IMG/VR virus record: IMGVR_UViG_3300023174_000058
Span: 1-64,000 of that record
Direction: 5' to 3' (one strand)
Source of the DNA: a virus
Length of the DNA stretch: 64,000 nucleotides
This document shows, piece after piece, positions 8,116-17,154 of this stretch (position 1 is its first letter; each line of letters starts with the position of its first letter). The notes below the pieces were generated by a model that was not told where the DNA came from, made no database searches, and saw only the letters and a program-made list of their open reading frames with translations. The position numbers and the translations under genes are program-made.

Positions 8116-11100
8116 CTGATCGTAAAAAGCCAAGTATCCCGTTCTACAATATGCACGGCCATACAACTTTTTCTATCTTTGACGGCATGGGATATCCAGA
8201 CGAACACGCCGACTTTGCTTTTGGCAATGGCTTACAAGGCATGGCTTTTACTGAGCATGGGAACATGAACAGCTTTGCTTATGCCTTCCAGAAATCTAAA
8301 AAGATGAAAGAAGAAGGTAAGGATTTTAAAATCGTCTATGGAATTGAAGCTTATATTCATCCCAATATCGAAGATTGGAAACTTGAGAAACAAAAGCACA
8401 AGGAAGACGCCAAACTTGCCAAACAGGTTGACGAGGATGTTGGGCTTGTTGTAGAAGACGAAAGCGAAACTAAAAAGGGTTCCTATGGTACACTCAATCA
8501 GCGAAGCCATCTTGTCATTAATGCAATCAACCAAGAGGGGCTTAACAATCTTTTCAAATTGGTATCAAACTCATACAGAGGAGATAATTTCTATCGCTAT
8601 CCTCGTATGGATTATGATTTGTTGCGTAAGCATAATTCCGGTCTTATTGTTTCCACGGCTTGTATCGGTGGTGTACTTGGGAACGATTATTGGCGTAACC
8701 GTGATAACGGTGACGGGGCTGTTTACAGCGCTATGGAGCGAACTGTTCAGGAAATGATGGATATCTTTGGGGATCGCTTTTACGGTGAACTTCAATGGGC
8801 TAATTTCAAAGAACAACATATTATTAATCAATTTATTATTCAGTTAAGCAAACAATATGGATTCCAACTAGTTAGCACTTGCGATGCACATTTTCCTTCG
8901 CCGGATATGTGGAAAGATCGCGAAATTTATAAACTTCTTGGTTGGATGGGTAAGCGGAAAGATGAGATTAAAATTGATCAACTTCCACAATCACTTGCAG
9001 AAATGGAGTATCAACTTTATCCTAAAAACGGGGATGAATTGTTCACAGCGTATCGTGAGTTTTCATCACGCCTTGGATTTTCTTACGACGATAAGCTGGT
9101 AGAGGAAAGTATTGCTCGTACTGCCGATATTCTCAAGAACCGTATTGAGAACTATACGCCCGATACTAGCATTAAACTTCCTAACTTCGTTGTCCCAGAG
9201 GGTGAAACTGCTGATACCGCTCTTGCTAAATTCTCCGTAGACGCCCTTAAGAAGAGTGGCCTATGGCAGGATCAAATTTATATTGATCGTTTAAAGGAAG
9301 AATTGCACACCATTAAGGATCGTGGATTTTCTAAATACTTTTTAACTATGAAAACGATTTCCGATAAGGTTTCGGAAAATCAGCTAGTGGGCAGCGGTCG
9401 TGGATCGGGCGCTGGCTCCCTAGTATCTTATCTGCTTGGGATTACACAAGTTGATCCAATCAAGTATAAACTCCAGTTCTCACGGTTTATTCGTAAGAAT
9501 GCCAAGGATTATCCAGATATTGATTATGACTGCGCCGATCCTATGGAAGTAAAAGAACTGTTTATTAAGGAATTTGGAGAGAACAGCGTAGTTCCAATTA
9601 GCAACTATAACACGCTACAAATCCGTTCGCTTATTAAGGACATCAGTAAACTTTATGAAATTCCATTCCAAGAGGTAAACGATGTCACCAGCAAAATGTT
9701 GTTTGAGGCTACACCGCTAGCTAAGAAAGATCATGGAATTACTGCTGGTGTTTACAATCCAACTTGGGAAGAATTAAAGAAGTATTCAACATCTCTTGAC
9801 GCGTATCTTCGTAAATATCCACACGTTGCAACTCATGTGGAAAACTTACAAGGACAAATCCGTAGTATTTCTCGTCATGCGGGCGGCGTATTGTTTGCAG
9901 ACAATCTCAATGAAAAGATGCCATTAATTAAAAGTGGTGATGTCGTCCAGACTCCTTGGGTAGAAGGACAAACCGTTCGTCATCTTGAGCCACTTGGTTT
10001 TATTAAGTTTGATATTCTTGGTATTGCTTCGTTACGAATGATTGATGATTGCATTAAACATATTCTTAAGCGCAAGCATGGAATCGCCAATCCATCATTC
10101 CAAGATATTAAAAAATTCTATGACGATAATCTTCATCCCGGTAAGATTGACCTTGAAGATCAAAAGGTTTACGATGCCGTCTTCCGTGGTGGCAACTTTA
10201 TGGGAGTATTCCAATTCGCAAATAACAAAAGCGCGCAAAACTTTTGTATAGAATCTAAACCAAAGAACATTGTAGACATTGCCGCGATTACATCTATTTA
10301 TCGTCCCGGTCCATTGTCAGCAAATGTAGACAAAAAATATGTTGAGGCAATGCGTAATCCGCAAAACATTAAATATGTTCATCCACTAGTTGAGGAAGTT
10401 ACACGGGAAACATTTGGTTTTATTATCTTCCAAGAGCAATTAAGTTTGCTGGCTCATAAACTTGGAAAAGACATTTCACTCGATGAAGGTAATGAACTTC
10501 GTAAAGTATTAACTAAAAAAGGTACAGGCAAAGAAGCCGCTGTAAAGGAGAAGTTATATGGTAAATTCGTTGACGGGTGCCTTGAAAAAGGTATTGCCAA
10601 AAAAGATGCAGATGATCTCTGGAAAACTATGGAATTCTTTTCGGGATACGGTTTTAACCTTTCACACGCGGTTTGTTATTCCATCCTCTCTTATCAATGT
10701 GCGTATCTATTACACTATTATCCCGCCGAATGGGCCTGTGCCTTCCTTGCAAAAGAACCAGAAGACCGAAAAGAAACCGCTATTGCACTAGTGAAGCGTG
10801 CAGGGTTCAAGATTCGTAAGCTAGACATTAATCTTTCAGGAACTGAATGGGAAGTTGATCCAAATGACGACACTACTCTTGTGCAGCCCCTATCTTCTAT
10901 TAAAGGTTTGGGCGATACAGCTATCGCGGAAATAATGAAAGCTCGTCCATTTAAAACAGTAGAAGAATTATTGTTTAATGAAAACATCTCGTACAACAAA
11001 TTTAATAAGCGTGCGCTTGACGCTCTTGCGCGCAGTGATGCACTACGCCCTGTTATGGATGACCGATTCACAGGCGCTAAGCACTTCTGGAGCGCTGTAG

Positions 11101-11561
11101 TGGTTGATCGTCCTAAGACCTTAAAGAAGCTAAAAGAAAACATTGAACTTTACAAGCCAGAAGGCGATTTTACAGACGAAGAAAAGATTGAACACATTAC
11201 TCAGTTAACAGGGGCTTATCCAATTAACCTTGTTATGACCGATGATATAATGGATAAGCTTGCCAAGAAAGAAATTGAACCGCTTGGCAAACAACCGGAA
11301 GAAGGTGAGGAGCGTCAATTCGGTAATCGTCTTGTTTGGTTTATCCCACGTGGTAAAGAGATTAAAACAACTAAGAACGGTAAACCGTATTGGATTATTA
11401 CTGCTACCGATAGCACAAATATGTTGACAGAAGTTAAATGTTGGGGTATAAGAGAAACAGATGTAATACACATGAATCGTCCATACTTAGCACAGATTGT
11501 AGTAGATAGCTTTGGTAATTCAATTAAAAGTTTTAAAGACGGAATTAAACTACTTGCTTAA
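8112..11561 (+). CDS. dnaE: DNA polymerase III alpha subunit (DnaE type)
   Basis: 1149 aa C-family replicative polymerase. Residues ~12-280 are the PHP domain (HGH at 15-17, later STCDAH). The polymerase core shows GSGRGSGAGSL and the catalytic PDIDYD with D469 and D471, and the third Asp near D634 in KFDILG. RHAGGV and FQEQ segments follow. A helix-hairpin-helix IKGLGDTAIAEI precedes the C-terminal OB-fold region (WIITATD). The separate DEDDh exonuclease at 59541 could provide proofreading. Length is typical for DnaE1. Starts by ATGA overlap. Confidence 0.96.
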   Translation: MTDRKKPSIPFYNMHGHTTFSIFDGMGYPDEHADFAFGNGLQGMAFTEHGNMNSFAYAFQKSKKMKEEGKDFKIVYGIEAYIHPNIEDWKLEKQKHKEDAKLAKQVDEDVGLVVEDESETKKGSYGTLNQRSHLVINAINQEGLNNLFKLVSNSYRGDNFYRYPRMDYDLLRKHNSGLIVSTACIGGVLGNDYWRNRDNGDGAVYSAMERTVQEMMDIFGDRFYGELQWANFKEQHIINQFIIQLSKQYGFQLVSTCDAHFPSPDMWKDREIYKLLGWMGKRKDEIKIDQLPQSLAEMEYQLYPKNGDELFTAYREFSSRLGFSYDDKLVEESIARTADILKNRIENYTPDTSIKLPNFVVPEGETADTALAKFSVDALKKSGLWQDQIYIDRLKEELHTIKDRGFSKYFLTMKTISDKVSENQLVGSGRGSGAGSLVSYLLGITQVDPIKYKLQFSRFIRKNAKDYPDIDYDCADPMEVKELFIKEFGENSVVPISNYNTLQIRSLIKDISKLYEIPFQEVNDVTSKMLFEATPLAKKDHGITAGVYNPTWEELKKYSTSLDAYLRKYPHVATHVENLQGQIRSISRHAGGVLFADNLNEKMPLIKSGDVVQTPWVEGQTVRHLEPLGFIKFDILGIASLRMIDDCIKHILKRKHGIANPSFQDIKKFYDDNLHPGKIDLEDQKVYDAVFRGGNFMGVFQFANNKSAQNFCIESKPKNIVDIAAITSIYRPGPLSANVDKKYVEAMRNPQNIKYVHPLVEEVTRETFGFIIFQEQLSLLAHKLGKDISLDEGNELRKVLTKKGTGKEAAVKEKLYGKFVDGCLEKGIAKKDADDLWKTMEFFSGYGFNLSHAVCYSILSYQCAYLLHYYPAEWACAFLAKEPEDRKETAIALVKRAGFKIRKLDINLSGTEWEVDPNDDTTLVQPLSSIKGLGDTAIAEIMKARPFKTVEELLFNENISYNKFNKRALDALARSDALRPVMDDRFTGAKHFWSAVVVDRPKTLKKLKENIELYKPEGDFTDEEKIEHITQLTGAYPINLVMTDDIMDKLAKKEIEPLGKQPEEGEERQFGNRLVWFIPRGKEIKTTKNGKPYWIITATDSTNMLTEVKCWGIRETDVIHMNRPYLAQIVVDSFGNSIKSFKDGIKLLA

Positions 11562-11576
11562 CAATAGGAGGCTTCA

Positions 11577-11801
11577 ATGTTTTGGAAATTATTGCATGAA
11601 GATGTAGCGGTAACCAACGATAGCAGTGTGACTTCAAAATCTTGTGTTATATTAGAACATGATGGAGTTAAGGTGAAGTTAACAGATACGGTTGTGCCCG
11701 AGAATCATACCCTTGGTAGTAAAAAGGTTCTTATGGATGCGGCTTATAAATTAGAAGATCTTGCTCGTCAAATGAAAAAGAAAGCAGAGGCATTATACTA
11801 A
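11577..11801 (+). CDS. Hypothetical small protein
   Basis: 74 aa, preceded by AGGAGG. Beta-rich first half (SCVILEHDGVKVKLTD) and a C-terminal helix. Overlaps the next start by one base (TAATG). No known domain. Confidence 0.75.
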   Translation: MFWKLLHEDVAVTNDSSVTSKSCVILEHDGVKVKLTDTVVPENHTLGSKKVLMDAAYKLEDLARQMKKKAEALY

Positions 11802-12037
11802 TGGAAAAAGATATCCCACCTGTTATAGCATTACGCGCAGCAACACATAAAAAAGGTACACCATACCCAGAAATGAATTTTGATAGCGAAGCAGAAAAGT
11901 ATGGTAGAATGTATTCTTCATTTGTTTGCTATTCAAATGAAGATATAAAAAATAAGCTAGAAGAGCATTATACAAAATATCCAAAAGCAATTGATTGCAC
12001 TTATTTTTGGTACGAAATATACAAGGAGACAAAATGA
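11801..12037 (+). CDS. Hypothetical small protein
   Basis: 78 aa. Starts on the stop codon of the preceding gene and overlaps the dut start by ATGA. Contains PEMNFDSEAEKYGRM and several aromatic residues. Not recognised. Confidence 0.72.
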   Translation: MEKDIPPVIALRAATHKKGTPYPEMNFDSEAEKYGRMYSSFVCYSNEDIKNKLEEHYTKYPKAIDCTYFWYEIYKETK

Positions 12038-12534
12038 CAACTTTAAAAATTGATCCGTTCGATTCAGCCGAAGGGCAAACATTTTCAGATTTTTTTAAAG
12101 TAAAACTACAATGGAAGCCGCTAACTTCTACTGCTAAAGGACCACAAAAAGCACACGCTGAAGACGCAGCGTGGGATCTTTACGCTGATACCCCAGAATA
12201 CGATATTCATTTAACCCCCGGTCAAACAAGAGTAATCCCAACTGGTCTTGCTATTATGCCACCAAAAGGATGGTGTTGTAGTATTAGAGGCCGCTCAGGA
12301 ATGAGCAGCAAAGGAAAGCTAGCAATTCTTGGTCTTGTTGACAGTTATTATACTGGCCCTTGGGGTGTTATAATGCATAATGCGGGGAATGAAAGCATTA
12401 AAATCTGCCATCATGACAAAATCGCCCAATTTGTTGTTGAGCGTGTATGGGAAAGTGAACTGGTTCAAGTTGAGCAATTTGAAGATAAAGGCACTCGTGG
12501 CGTTACAGGATTTGGTGCTTCTGGCGCGAAATAA
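12034..12534 (+). CDS. dut: dUTPase
   Basis: 166 aa from ATG 12034 (AAGGAGACAAA upstream). Hydrolyses dUTP to dUMP for ThyX and keeps uracil out of DNA. The five trimeric-dUTPase motifs are readable: DAAWDLYAD, GRSGMSSKG, GLVDSYYTGPWGV, HDKIAQ and RGVTGFGASG. Motif 3 Tyr and the C-terminal glycine-rich P-loop-like motif are kept, so it should be active. Last gene before the hairpin at 12558. Confidence 0.93.
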   Translation: MTTLKIDPFDSAEGQTFSDFFKVKLQWKPLTSTAKGPQKAHAEDAAWDLYADTPEYDIHLTPGQTRVIPTGLAIMPPKGWCCSIRGRSGMSSKGKLAILGLVDSYYTGPWGVIMHNAGNESIKICHHDKIAQFVVERVWESELVQVEQFEDKGTRGVTGFGASGAK

Positions 12535-12557
12535 TTTATAAATTAAATATATATCTT

Positions 12558-12590
12558 GCCCTATGATACTATTTATTGGTATCATAGGGC
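12558..12590 (+). promoter_or_regulatory. 12-bp stem hairpin with late-motif loop
   Basis: Perfect stem GCCCTATGATAC/GTATCATAGGGC with loop TATTTATTG. CTATTTAT (12569-12576) spans the last stem base and the loop and matches the putative late motif seen before other structural-like genes. The AGGG at 12586-12589 in the right arm is the likely Shine-Dalgarno site of the next gene, so folding could also affect translation. Confidence 0.5.
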
Positions 12591-12597
12591 TTATATT

Positions 12598-13875
12598 ATG
12601 TTTAGACTAAAAATCAAAGAAAACAAGACTATCAATGAGATAAAAGCAACAAAAGAATTAGTATACAGCCCCGAGTTTTTTAAAAAATATAAAAAACCCG
12701 GTTATTATATTAGATTTACCAACGAGATCGGCACCAGTGGTCAAATAATGTTGACCCCAAATTATAGTTCGTATAAATGGAAGCATACTCCAATTGGTAT
12801 ATATGGATACCCATTAGACAACGAAGAAGTTATAGACATGTTAATGGGGCAAAGACTAACTTTCCAAAATCTAGATTTAGCAATAATTTATTATGTAGAT
12901 CCGGCTATTACCGAGGATCTAAAAGATCTAGCAAAAAATCATCCAAATTTTATTGATAAGTTAAAAGAAAAATTTGGAGAAGAAAAAGTGTTAGAAGCAG
13001 TTAAAGCTGCGTATGAAAAAGATAAGAGTTTGGACTCAAACATATTTTCTGGTACTGGTTATTATATAGCTGATGGTTTAAATTTTTCTGGTGTTAAATA
13101 CTCATCGGATTTATCTAAGATCTATTGGTATATTTTAAGATTTTTAGCCACTAGCGCTCAACAAACTGCGCTATTGCACAGTTTAAATATTAAGGCCGTA
13201 AAAGACGATAGATCAATTATTGACACTGGCGCTAGTGGAAAAAGATCAGCGGCTCCGGTGCAAGGTTTAGTTCTTAGCTCTACCTATATAAAAAATTATG
13301 AAGTATTTACGAATCCTTCAAGAACCATACAAAGAAAAAGTAGATTACTAGCGCCAGAAAAAGCAGTACAAATAAATAAAAATAAATTAAAAGAACACTA
13401 TCAACAGTTTATGAAAGTTAATAAAAATATTTCTAGTAAATTGTCCAGCCTTAAAATTGAAAGCGAACTCCGAGATACAAAAAACGGTATACAATTATCG
13501 TTTACAACCCCAATGAACCATTTGGAAGTGTTCAAAAAACATTTTCCAAATTATGATATAAAAAAGTTTAGTAAGTATGACTTTATCATAGCAATAATTT
13601 CTGCTGTAAATCTAACGAAAGGTAGTTTCGTAAGGGATCAACAACAGATTGAATTCGAGACAAAACAATCGGCGGAATTAGCAGATTCACCCGAAGCACA
13701 AGATAGATATATTTTTGAGATCTCGTTAGAAAACGAAAAAGATGTTATTCCATATTCTTCTTCGGCAAAACTATATAATCAAATTTATAAAAGATTAAAT
13801 GAAAAAGTTTTCTCAAAACCAGTTTATGAAAAAGAATTAGTTACACAAATTAAATACATTTTAAAATCTAAATAA
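12598..13875 (+). CDS. Hypothetical protein, possible virion-associated
   Basis: 425 aa from ATG 12598, just after the hairpin. Lys/Asn/Ile-rich with no signal peptide. A segment ALLHSLNIKAVKDD and GASGKRSAAPVQG around residues 195-225 stands out, but no domain was recognised. A late-type motif upstream suggests late expression and perhaps a virion role. This is inference. Confidence 0.6.
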   Translation: MFRLKIKENKTINEIKATKELVYSPEFFKKYKKPGYYIRFTNEIGTSGQIMLTPNYSSYKWKHTPIGIYGYPLDNEEVIDMLMGQRLTFQNLDLAIIYYVDPAITEDLKDLAKNHPNFIDKLKEKFGEEKVLEAVKAAYEKDKSLDSNIFSGTGYYIADGLNFSGVKYSSDLSKIYWYILRFLATSAQQTALLHSLNIKAVKDDRSIIDTGASGKRSAAPVQGLVLSSTYIKNYEVFTNPSRTIQRKSRLLAPEKAVQINKNKLKEHYQQFMKVNKNISSKLSSLKIESELRDTKNGIQLSFTTPMNHLEVFKKHFPNYDIKKFSKYDFIIAIISAVNLTKGSFVRDQQQIEFETKQSAELADSPEAQDRYIFEISLENEKDVIPYSSSAKLYNQIYKRLNEKVFSKPVYEKELVTQIKYILKSK

Positions 13876-13876
13876 T

Positions 13877-13926
13877 TTTACGCATTTCATCCCACGGTAT
13901 GCTATAATGGCTACCGTGGGATTTTT
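13877..13926 (+). promoter_or_regulatory. Terminator hairpin with consensus -10 in its loop
   Basis: Perfect 11-bp stem ATCCCACGGTA/TACCGTGGGAT (13889-13899, 13912-13922) followed by TTTTATTT. The 12-nt loop is TGCTATAATGGC, containing a perfect extended -10 (TATAAT at 13903-13908). TTTACG lies 20 bp upstream. Terminates the 425-aa gene and starts the next unit. Confidence 0.7.
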
Positions 13927-13939
13927 ATTTGGAGAAAAT

Positions 13940-14170
13940 ATGTCAAAACTTAACCGCCAGCAACGCAGAGCACTACAAAAAATAGCAGGTAAATCAGCAA
14001 CGTCTACGATAGACTTAATGTTAAGCATTGGAGATAAGTGCTTGCAATGCGAAGCCCCGTTTGATAGAATGTCTAAAGAAATGGCGAGGACATGGTTTAT
14101 AGAAGTTTATAAAGAAGCAAAAGAAACACGTATTTTTTGTCCACAATGCCAAGAAAAGAGGAGCAAATGA
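13940..14170 (+). CDS. Small zinc-finger-like protein
   Basis: 76 aa from ATG 13940 (TTTGGAGAAAAT upstream). N-terminus SKLNRQQRRAL is basic. Two CxxC pairs (CLQC and CPQC) about 35 residues apart suggest one zinc site. Overlaps the GuaB-family gene by ATGA. Specific role unknown. Confidence 0.75.
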   Translation: MSKLNRQQRRALQKIAGKSATSTIDLMLSIGDKCLQCEAPFDRMSKEMARTWFIEVYKEAKETRIFCPQCQEKRSK

Positions 14171-15168
14171 AAGAAGCTTTAACCTACGATGACGTTCTAC
14201 TTGTACCGGCTTTTTCTGATATTGAAAGCCGTTCACAAGTAAGCCTTAAGAGTGAATTAAGCAAAGAGCTACCGTTCGACACTCCAATTATCGCTAGCCC
14301 AATGGATACAGTTAGCGGCTATCAGATGGCTAAGAAGTTATCCCAGCTAGGCGGTGTCGCTATTATCCATCGATATTGCTCAATTGGTGAACAGGCTGAT
14401 ATTGTGCGCTCTTTAAAGCGCGATGGTGAACGTGTAGGCGCAGCAATTGGAGCAACTGGTGATTACATGGAAAGAGCAGCAGCTTTATATGCTGCTGGAG
14501 TTGATTTTGTTTGTATCGATGTAGCGCACGGACATCACAAAAATGTTTATGAAGCCATTAAAGCTTTGCGTTTTGCATACGGCTCAGGTCCACACATCAT
14601 GGCAGGAAACGTAGCAACCGCCGAAGCTTTTGAAGCATTGCAAAGCTGGGGTGCTGATTCGATTCGCGTCGGCATTGGTGGCGGTAGCATCTGTTCTACC
14701 CGCATCCAAACGGGCCACGGTGTCCCAAATATTACTGCTATTATGGAGTGCGCGCAAGTTGCCACTACGGCTACTCTTATCGCGGATGGTGGCATCAAGA
14801 ATGCTGGGGATATTGTAAAAGCACTTGCGGCTGGCGCTGATTTTGTAATGCTTGGTTCGCTATTAGCTGGTACAGATGAAGCACCCGGTGAAGTTGTTGC
14901 TGGTATGAAGGCTTACCGTGGTATGGCAAGCCGTGAAGCTCAAGAAGAGTGGCGCGGTAAATCCTCAGCCCCAGAAGGCATTGCTACAACCGTAAGCTAT
15001 AAAGGCTCAGTAGAGCCGATCTTTAATGATCTTGTTGGCAACATTAAAAGTGGTTTATCGTATAGTGGAGCGACAACTATCGCTAGTCTGCAGGCTAGAG
15101 CGCAATTTATCAGACAAACAAGCGCCGGTCAGCACGAAAGCTCAACTCATATTCTTGGGAAGCGCTAA
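14167..15168 (+). CDS. IMP dehydrogenase / GMP reductase family enzyme
   Basis: 333 aa TIM-barrel from ATG 14167. The family signature is clear: LTYDDVLLVPAFSD at the start, ASPMDTVSG, the phosphate loop and catalytic Cys in GIGGGSICSTR (C176), and IADGGIKNAGDIVKALAAGA. It lacks CBS domains, and the flap is short with no RY pair of the IMPDH type, which favours GMP reductase. The post-Cys sequence TRIQTGHGVP looks more IMPDH-like. The two activities cannot be separated by eye. With the PurA-like enzyme at 29159, a GMP reductase would feed GMP through IMP to AMP. Confidence 0.85.
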   Translation: MKEALTYDDVLLVPAFSDIESRSQVSLKSELSKELPFDTPIIASPMDTVSGYQMAKKLSQLGGVAIIHRYCSIGEQADIVRSLKRDGERVGAAIGATGDYMERAAALYAAGVDFVCIDVAHGHHKNVYEAIKALRFAYGSGPHIMAGNVATAEAFEALQSWGADSIRVGIGGGSICSTRIQTGHGVPNITAIMECAQVATTATLIADGGIKNAGDIVKALAAGADFVMLGSLLAGTDEAPGEVVAGMKAYRGMASREAQEEWRGKSSAPEGIATTVSYKGSVEPIFNDLVGNIKSGLSYSGATTIASLQARAQFIRQTSAGQHESSTHILGKR

Positions 15169-15488
15169 TGTCAGAGTACGGTAAAAATCGTAAAAAGATT
15201 GTTTTTTATGATGATGACCATACTCATGCCCAACTCCGTATTAAATTTATAGCTGATGGCATAAAGCAAGCTACCTTCTTTAAAGATCTAATACGTGCCT
15301 ATATTGACGACGATCCAAATATAAGGGCATGGATTAATAATAACCCTCACTGCAAAGTCAGTGTTCGTAGCATGAAAATGCGTAAACGTGAAGATAAGAA
15401 GATTGAAGAACAAAAGACTAATTTCAATTTAGACCACAATGATGTCCAAGAAATCTTTGATATCTTGGCGGAAGAGGACAAAACATGA
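15168..15488 (+). CDS. Conserved-looking hypothetical phage protein
   Basis: 106 aa, start overlaps the preceding stop (TAATG). Begins MSEYGKNRKKIVFYDDDHTH, with a helical core that could be ribbon-helix-helix-like (KQATFFKDLIRAYI). Overlaps the sigma-like gene by ATGA, so the pair is probably co-regulated. A DNA-binding role is only a guess. Confidence 0.72.
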   Translation: MSEYGKNRKKIVFYDDDHTHAQLRIKFIADGIKQATFFKDLIRAYIDDDPNIRAWINNNPHCKVSVRSMKMRKREDKKIEEQKTNFNLDHNDVQEIFDILAEEDKT

Positions 15489-15736
15489 AATGCCTAAATG
15501 AATGCCGTAAAACACAAAGCCCATGTTCCAAAAACGATTGTCGTCATTGGATTGAATACGATTCAGATCTTAATTGTAGCGTTCATTCTGCTGATATTCA
15601 CGGCCCAATGACGCTAGACGAGGTGTCAAAAAGACTTGGGATGTCACTTGTAAGAGTTAAGCAAATCGAAGAAGCTGCACTAATTAAACTACGTAAGAAA
15701 AACGGCAACTTAATTAAAGACTTGTTGCATGAATAA
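15485..15736 (+). CDS. Small sigma70 region-4-like protein with Cys cluster
   Basis: 83 aa. The C-terminal half (residues ~42-75), MTLDEVSKRLGMSLVRVKQI then EEAALIKLRKK, reads like sigma region 4.2: a helix-turn-helix ending in RVKQIEExAxxKLR, comparable to RIRQIEAKALRKLR in bacterial sigma factors. The N-terminal half has five cysteines (CLNEC, C, C, C), possibly a zinc site. Regions 1-3 are missing, so it cannot be a full sigma. It may modify host polymerase or help recognise late promoters. Confidence 0.72.
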   Translation: MKCLNECRKTQSPCSKNDCRHWIEYDSDLNCSVHSADIHGPMTLDEVSKRLGMSLVRVKQIEEAALIKLRKKNGNLIKDLLHE

Positions 15737-15763
15737 TTTTTTATTCTTTTGAGTTCGATAGCA

Positions 15764-15791
15764 CTATTTATTATGTAAATCGGACATTTAC
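15764..15791 (+). promoter_or_regulatory. Candidate late promoter plus leader hairpin
   Basis: CTATTTAT at 15764-15771 is followed by a GTAAAT/ATTTAC hairpin (15775-15791) and then CCTAGGAGATA before the ATG at 15815. The same octamer precedes other acidic or structural-like genes (12569, 24424, 26173). Confidence 0.45.
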
Positions 15792-15814
15792 ATCTTATAT
15801 CCTAGGAGATACAT

Positions 15815-16504
15815 ATGAGCGATAAGAAACAACTACTTGAAGAAGGCACAATTCGCCGCTTCATGGAACTCGCTAACATCAAACCATTAAACACAATGGA
15901 AAGCGGTGTTATCGAAGAAGCTGCTAAAAAACCAGCTGCTAAAAAACCAGCTGCTGAAGAACCAGTCAAAGAAGGTTATGCTGCCGAAGAAGAATCACTA
16001 GAAGAAGCTGATTCAATGGAAGAAATGGGCACTAAGGCTCATTCAGAAAAACCAGCCACGATGGAAGAAGCCGAAGGCGAAATGGAAGGGGGTGATCATG
16101 GTGAACAAGTACGCGCAGCTCTAGAAGAAATTAAGAGCGGCGTTGACAAACTTGTCAGCATGATCGAAGGTGCCGGTGGCGTAGGTTTTGAAGTTGAAGA
16201 AGAACCAGAAGGTGGCGGCGAAGAAGCGCCCGAAATGCCAGAAATGGGCGGCGAAGAAGAAGGCGAAGAGAAAGAAGAAGCTTCCTTAGAAGAAAAGAAA
16301 GAAATGGAAGAAGAGTCTATGGAAGAAGCTCTCGCTGAAGAACTTACCCGTCGTGTAGCAGCTCGCCTTATGCGCGAAGCTAAGAAAGGCGCAGTTGCCA
16401 AAAAAGGCGGCAATTGGCTAGCTAAACCATCACACGCTAAACCACCAAAAGCTAAGGGAAGCCCCGTAAAAGGCGGAACCCCATTCAAGGGTGGCAAGAA
16501 ATAA
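15815..16504 (+). CDS. Acidic Ala/Glu-rich protein, putative virion component
   Basis: 229 aa. N-terminus KKQLLEEGTIRRFMELANI is followed by a very acidic low-complexity middle with AAKKPAAKKPAAEEP repeats and many EEE runs. The C-terminus is basic and Gly/Pro/Lys-rich with repeated AK and KGG. Such charge-polarised proteins occur among packaged or scaffold-like phage proteins, but no family was recognised. It has a strong AGGAG site, candidate late promoter and its own terminator. Confidence 0.75.
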   Translation: MSDKKQLLEEGTIRRFMELANIKPLNTMESGVIEEAAKKPAAKKPAAEEPVKEGYAAEEESLEEADSMEEMGTKAHSEKPATMEEAEGEMEGGDHGEQVRAALEEIKSGVDKLVSMIEGAGGVGFEVEEEPEGGGEEAPEMPEMGGEEEGEEKEEASLEEKKEMEEESMEEALAEELTRRVAARLMREAKKGAVAKKGGNWLAKPSHAKPPKAKGSPVKGGTPFKGGKK

Positions 16505-16527
16505 AAGATTAAGTTAATTAATAGATT

Positions 16528-16560
16528 GGGCGGCAGGGAAACTTGCCGCCCTTTTCTTTT
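16528..16560 (+). terminator. Intrinsic terminator
   Basis: GGGCGGCA/TGCCGCCC stem (16528-16535, 16544-16551) with loop GGGAAACT and a following TTTTCTTTT tract. It closes the acidic-protein unit. Confidence 0.9.
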
Positions 16561-16580
16561 GTCTTTACAAACATTTTAAA

Positions 16581-16961
16581 ATGAGCTACTATGCGTTTAT
16601 GGACACACCAATCGCTTTTGCTAGTGGAATGCTTGTTATGTTAATTATTGATAGACTGCTACAATCTTTTGGGGCTTACCATATTTACAAGCGTGCAGAA
16701 CTATATTCAATTATGCTGCTGCTTGAAAATGAAGTTTGGAGAAGGCAAGCTCTTAAGGTATTAGAAGTTGTTTATGATTATGGAGATAAACAGGAAGAGT
16801 ACCAAAAGATTGTTGAAACAATAAATAAACGCTTCAGTGAAGCTCAACAAAATACTATCGCACTAATTAAGAAAAGAGTACCATACGATATTAAATACAA
16901 TACACTAGCAGAATCAGAACAATATGTAATAGAAGATCTGAGGAAGCTGGACGGAGAATAA
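16581..16961 (+). CDS. Small membrane-anchored protein
   Basis: 126 aa. One N-terminal hydrophobic segment (about residues 9-26, IAFASGMLVMLIIDRLL) followed by a helical charged domain, probably cytoplasmic. No Shine-Dalgarno site is obvious before ATG 16581. Not recognised. First of a run of small genes leading to the ClpP-like protease. Confidence 0.7.
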   Translation: MSYYAFMDTPIAFASGMLVMLIIDRLLQSFGAYHIYKRAELYSIMLLLENEVWRRQALKVLEVVYDYGDKQEEYQKIVETINKRFSEAQQNTIALIKKRVPYDIKYNTLAESEQYVIEDLRKLDGE

Positions 16962-16962
16962 G

Positions 16963-17154
16963 ATGGCTAAAAATGGAGAGGCGATGATTGGTATTATAAA
17001 ACAACTTATCGAAGAAGTTAAGGCAGAAAATAAAGGCAAAGTGTTAACCGAAAGTCTTATCAAAGAGGCTGATGCTGTTACTGTAGAACGCAAAGCAATT
17101 AAGAATTATATTACAAAAAACTTAATTGAAACTTTAAAAGCGTCTGAAAAATAA
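16963..17154 (+). CDS. Hypothetical small protein
   Basis: 63 aa, preceded by a GGAG site one base after the previous stop. Helical and Lys/Glu-rich. Stop overlaps the next ATG by one base. No domain recognised. Confidence 0.7.
   Translation: MAKNGEAMIGIIKQLIEEVKAENKGKVLTESLIKEADAVTVERKAIKNYITKNLIETLKASEK

Noticed and set aside
10718-11143. 141-aa - strand frame
   Set aside because: Antisense to dnaE, no ribosome site.
16096-16497. 133-aa - strand frame
   Set aside because: Antisense of a low-complexity Glu-rich gene; Ser/Pro-rich shadow.
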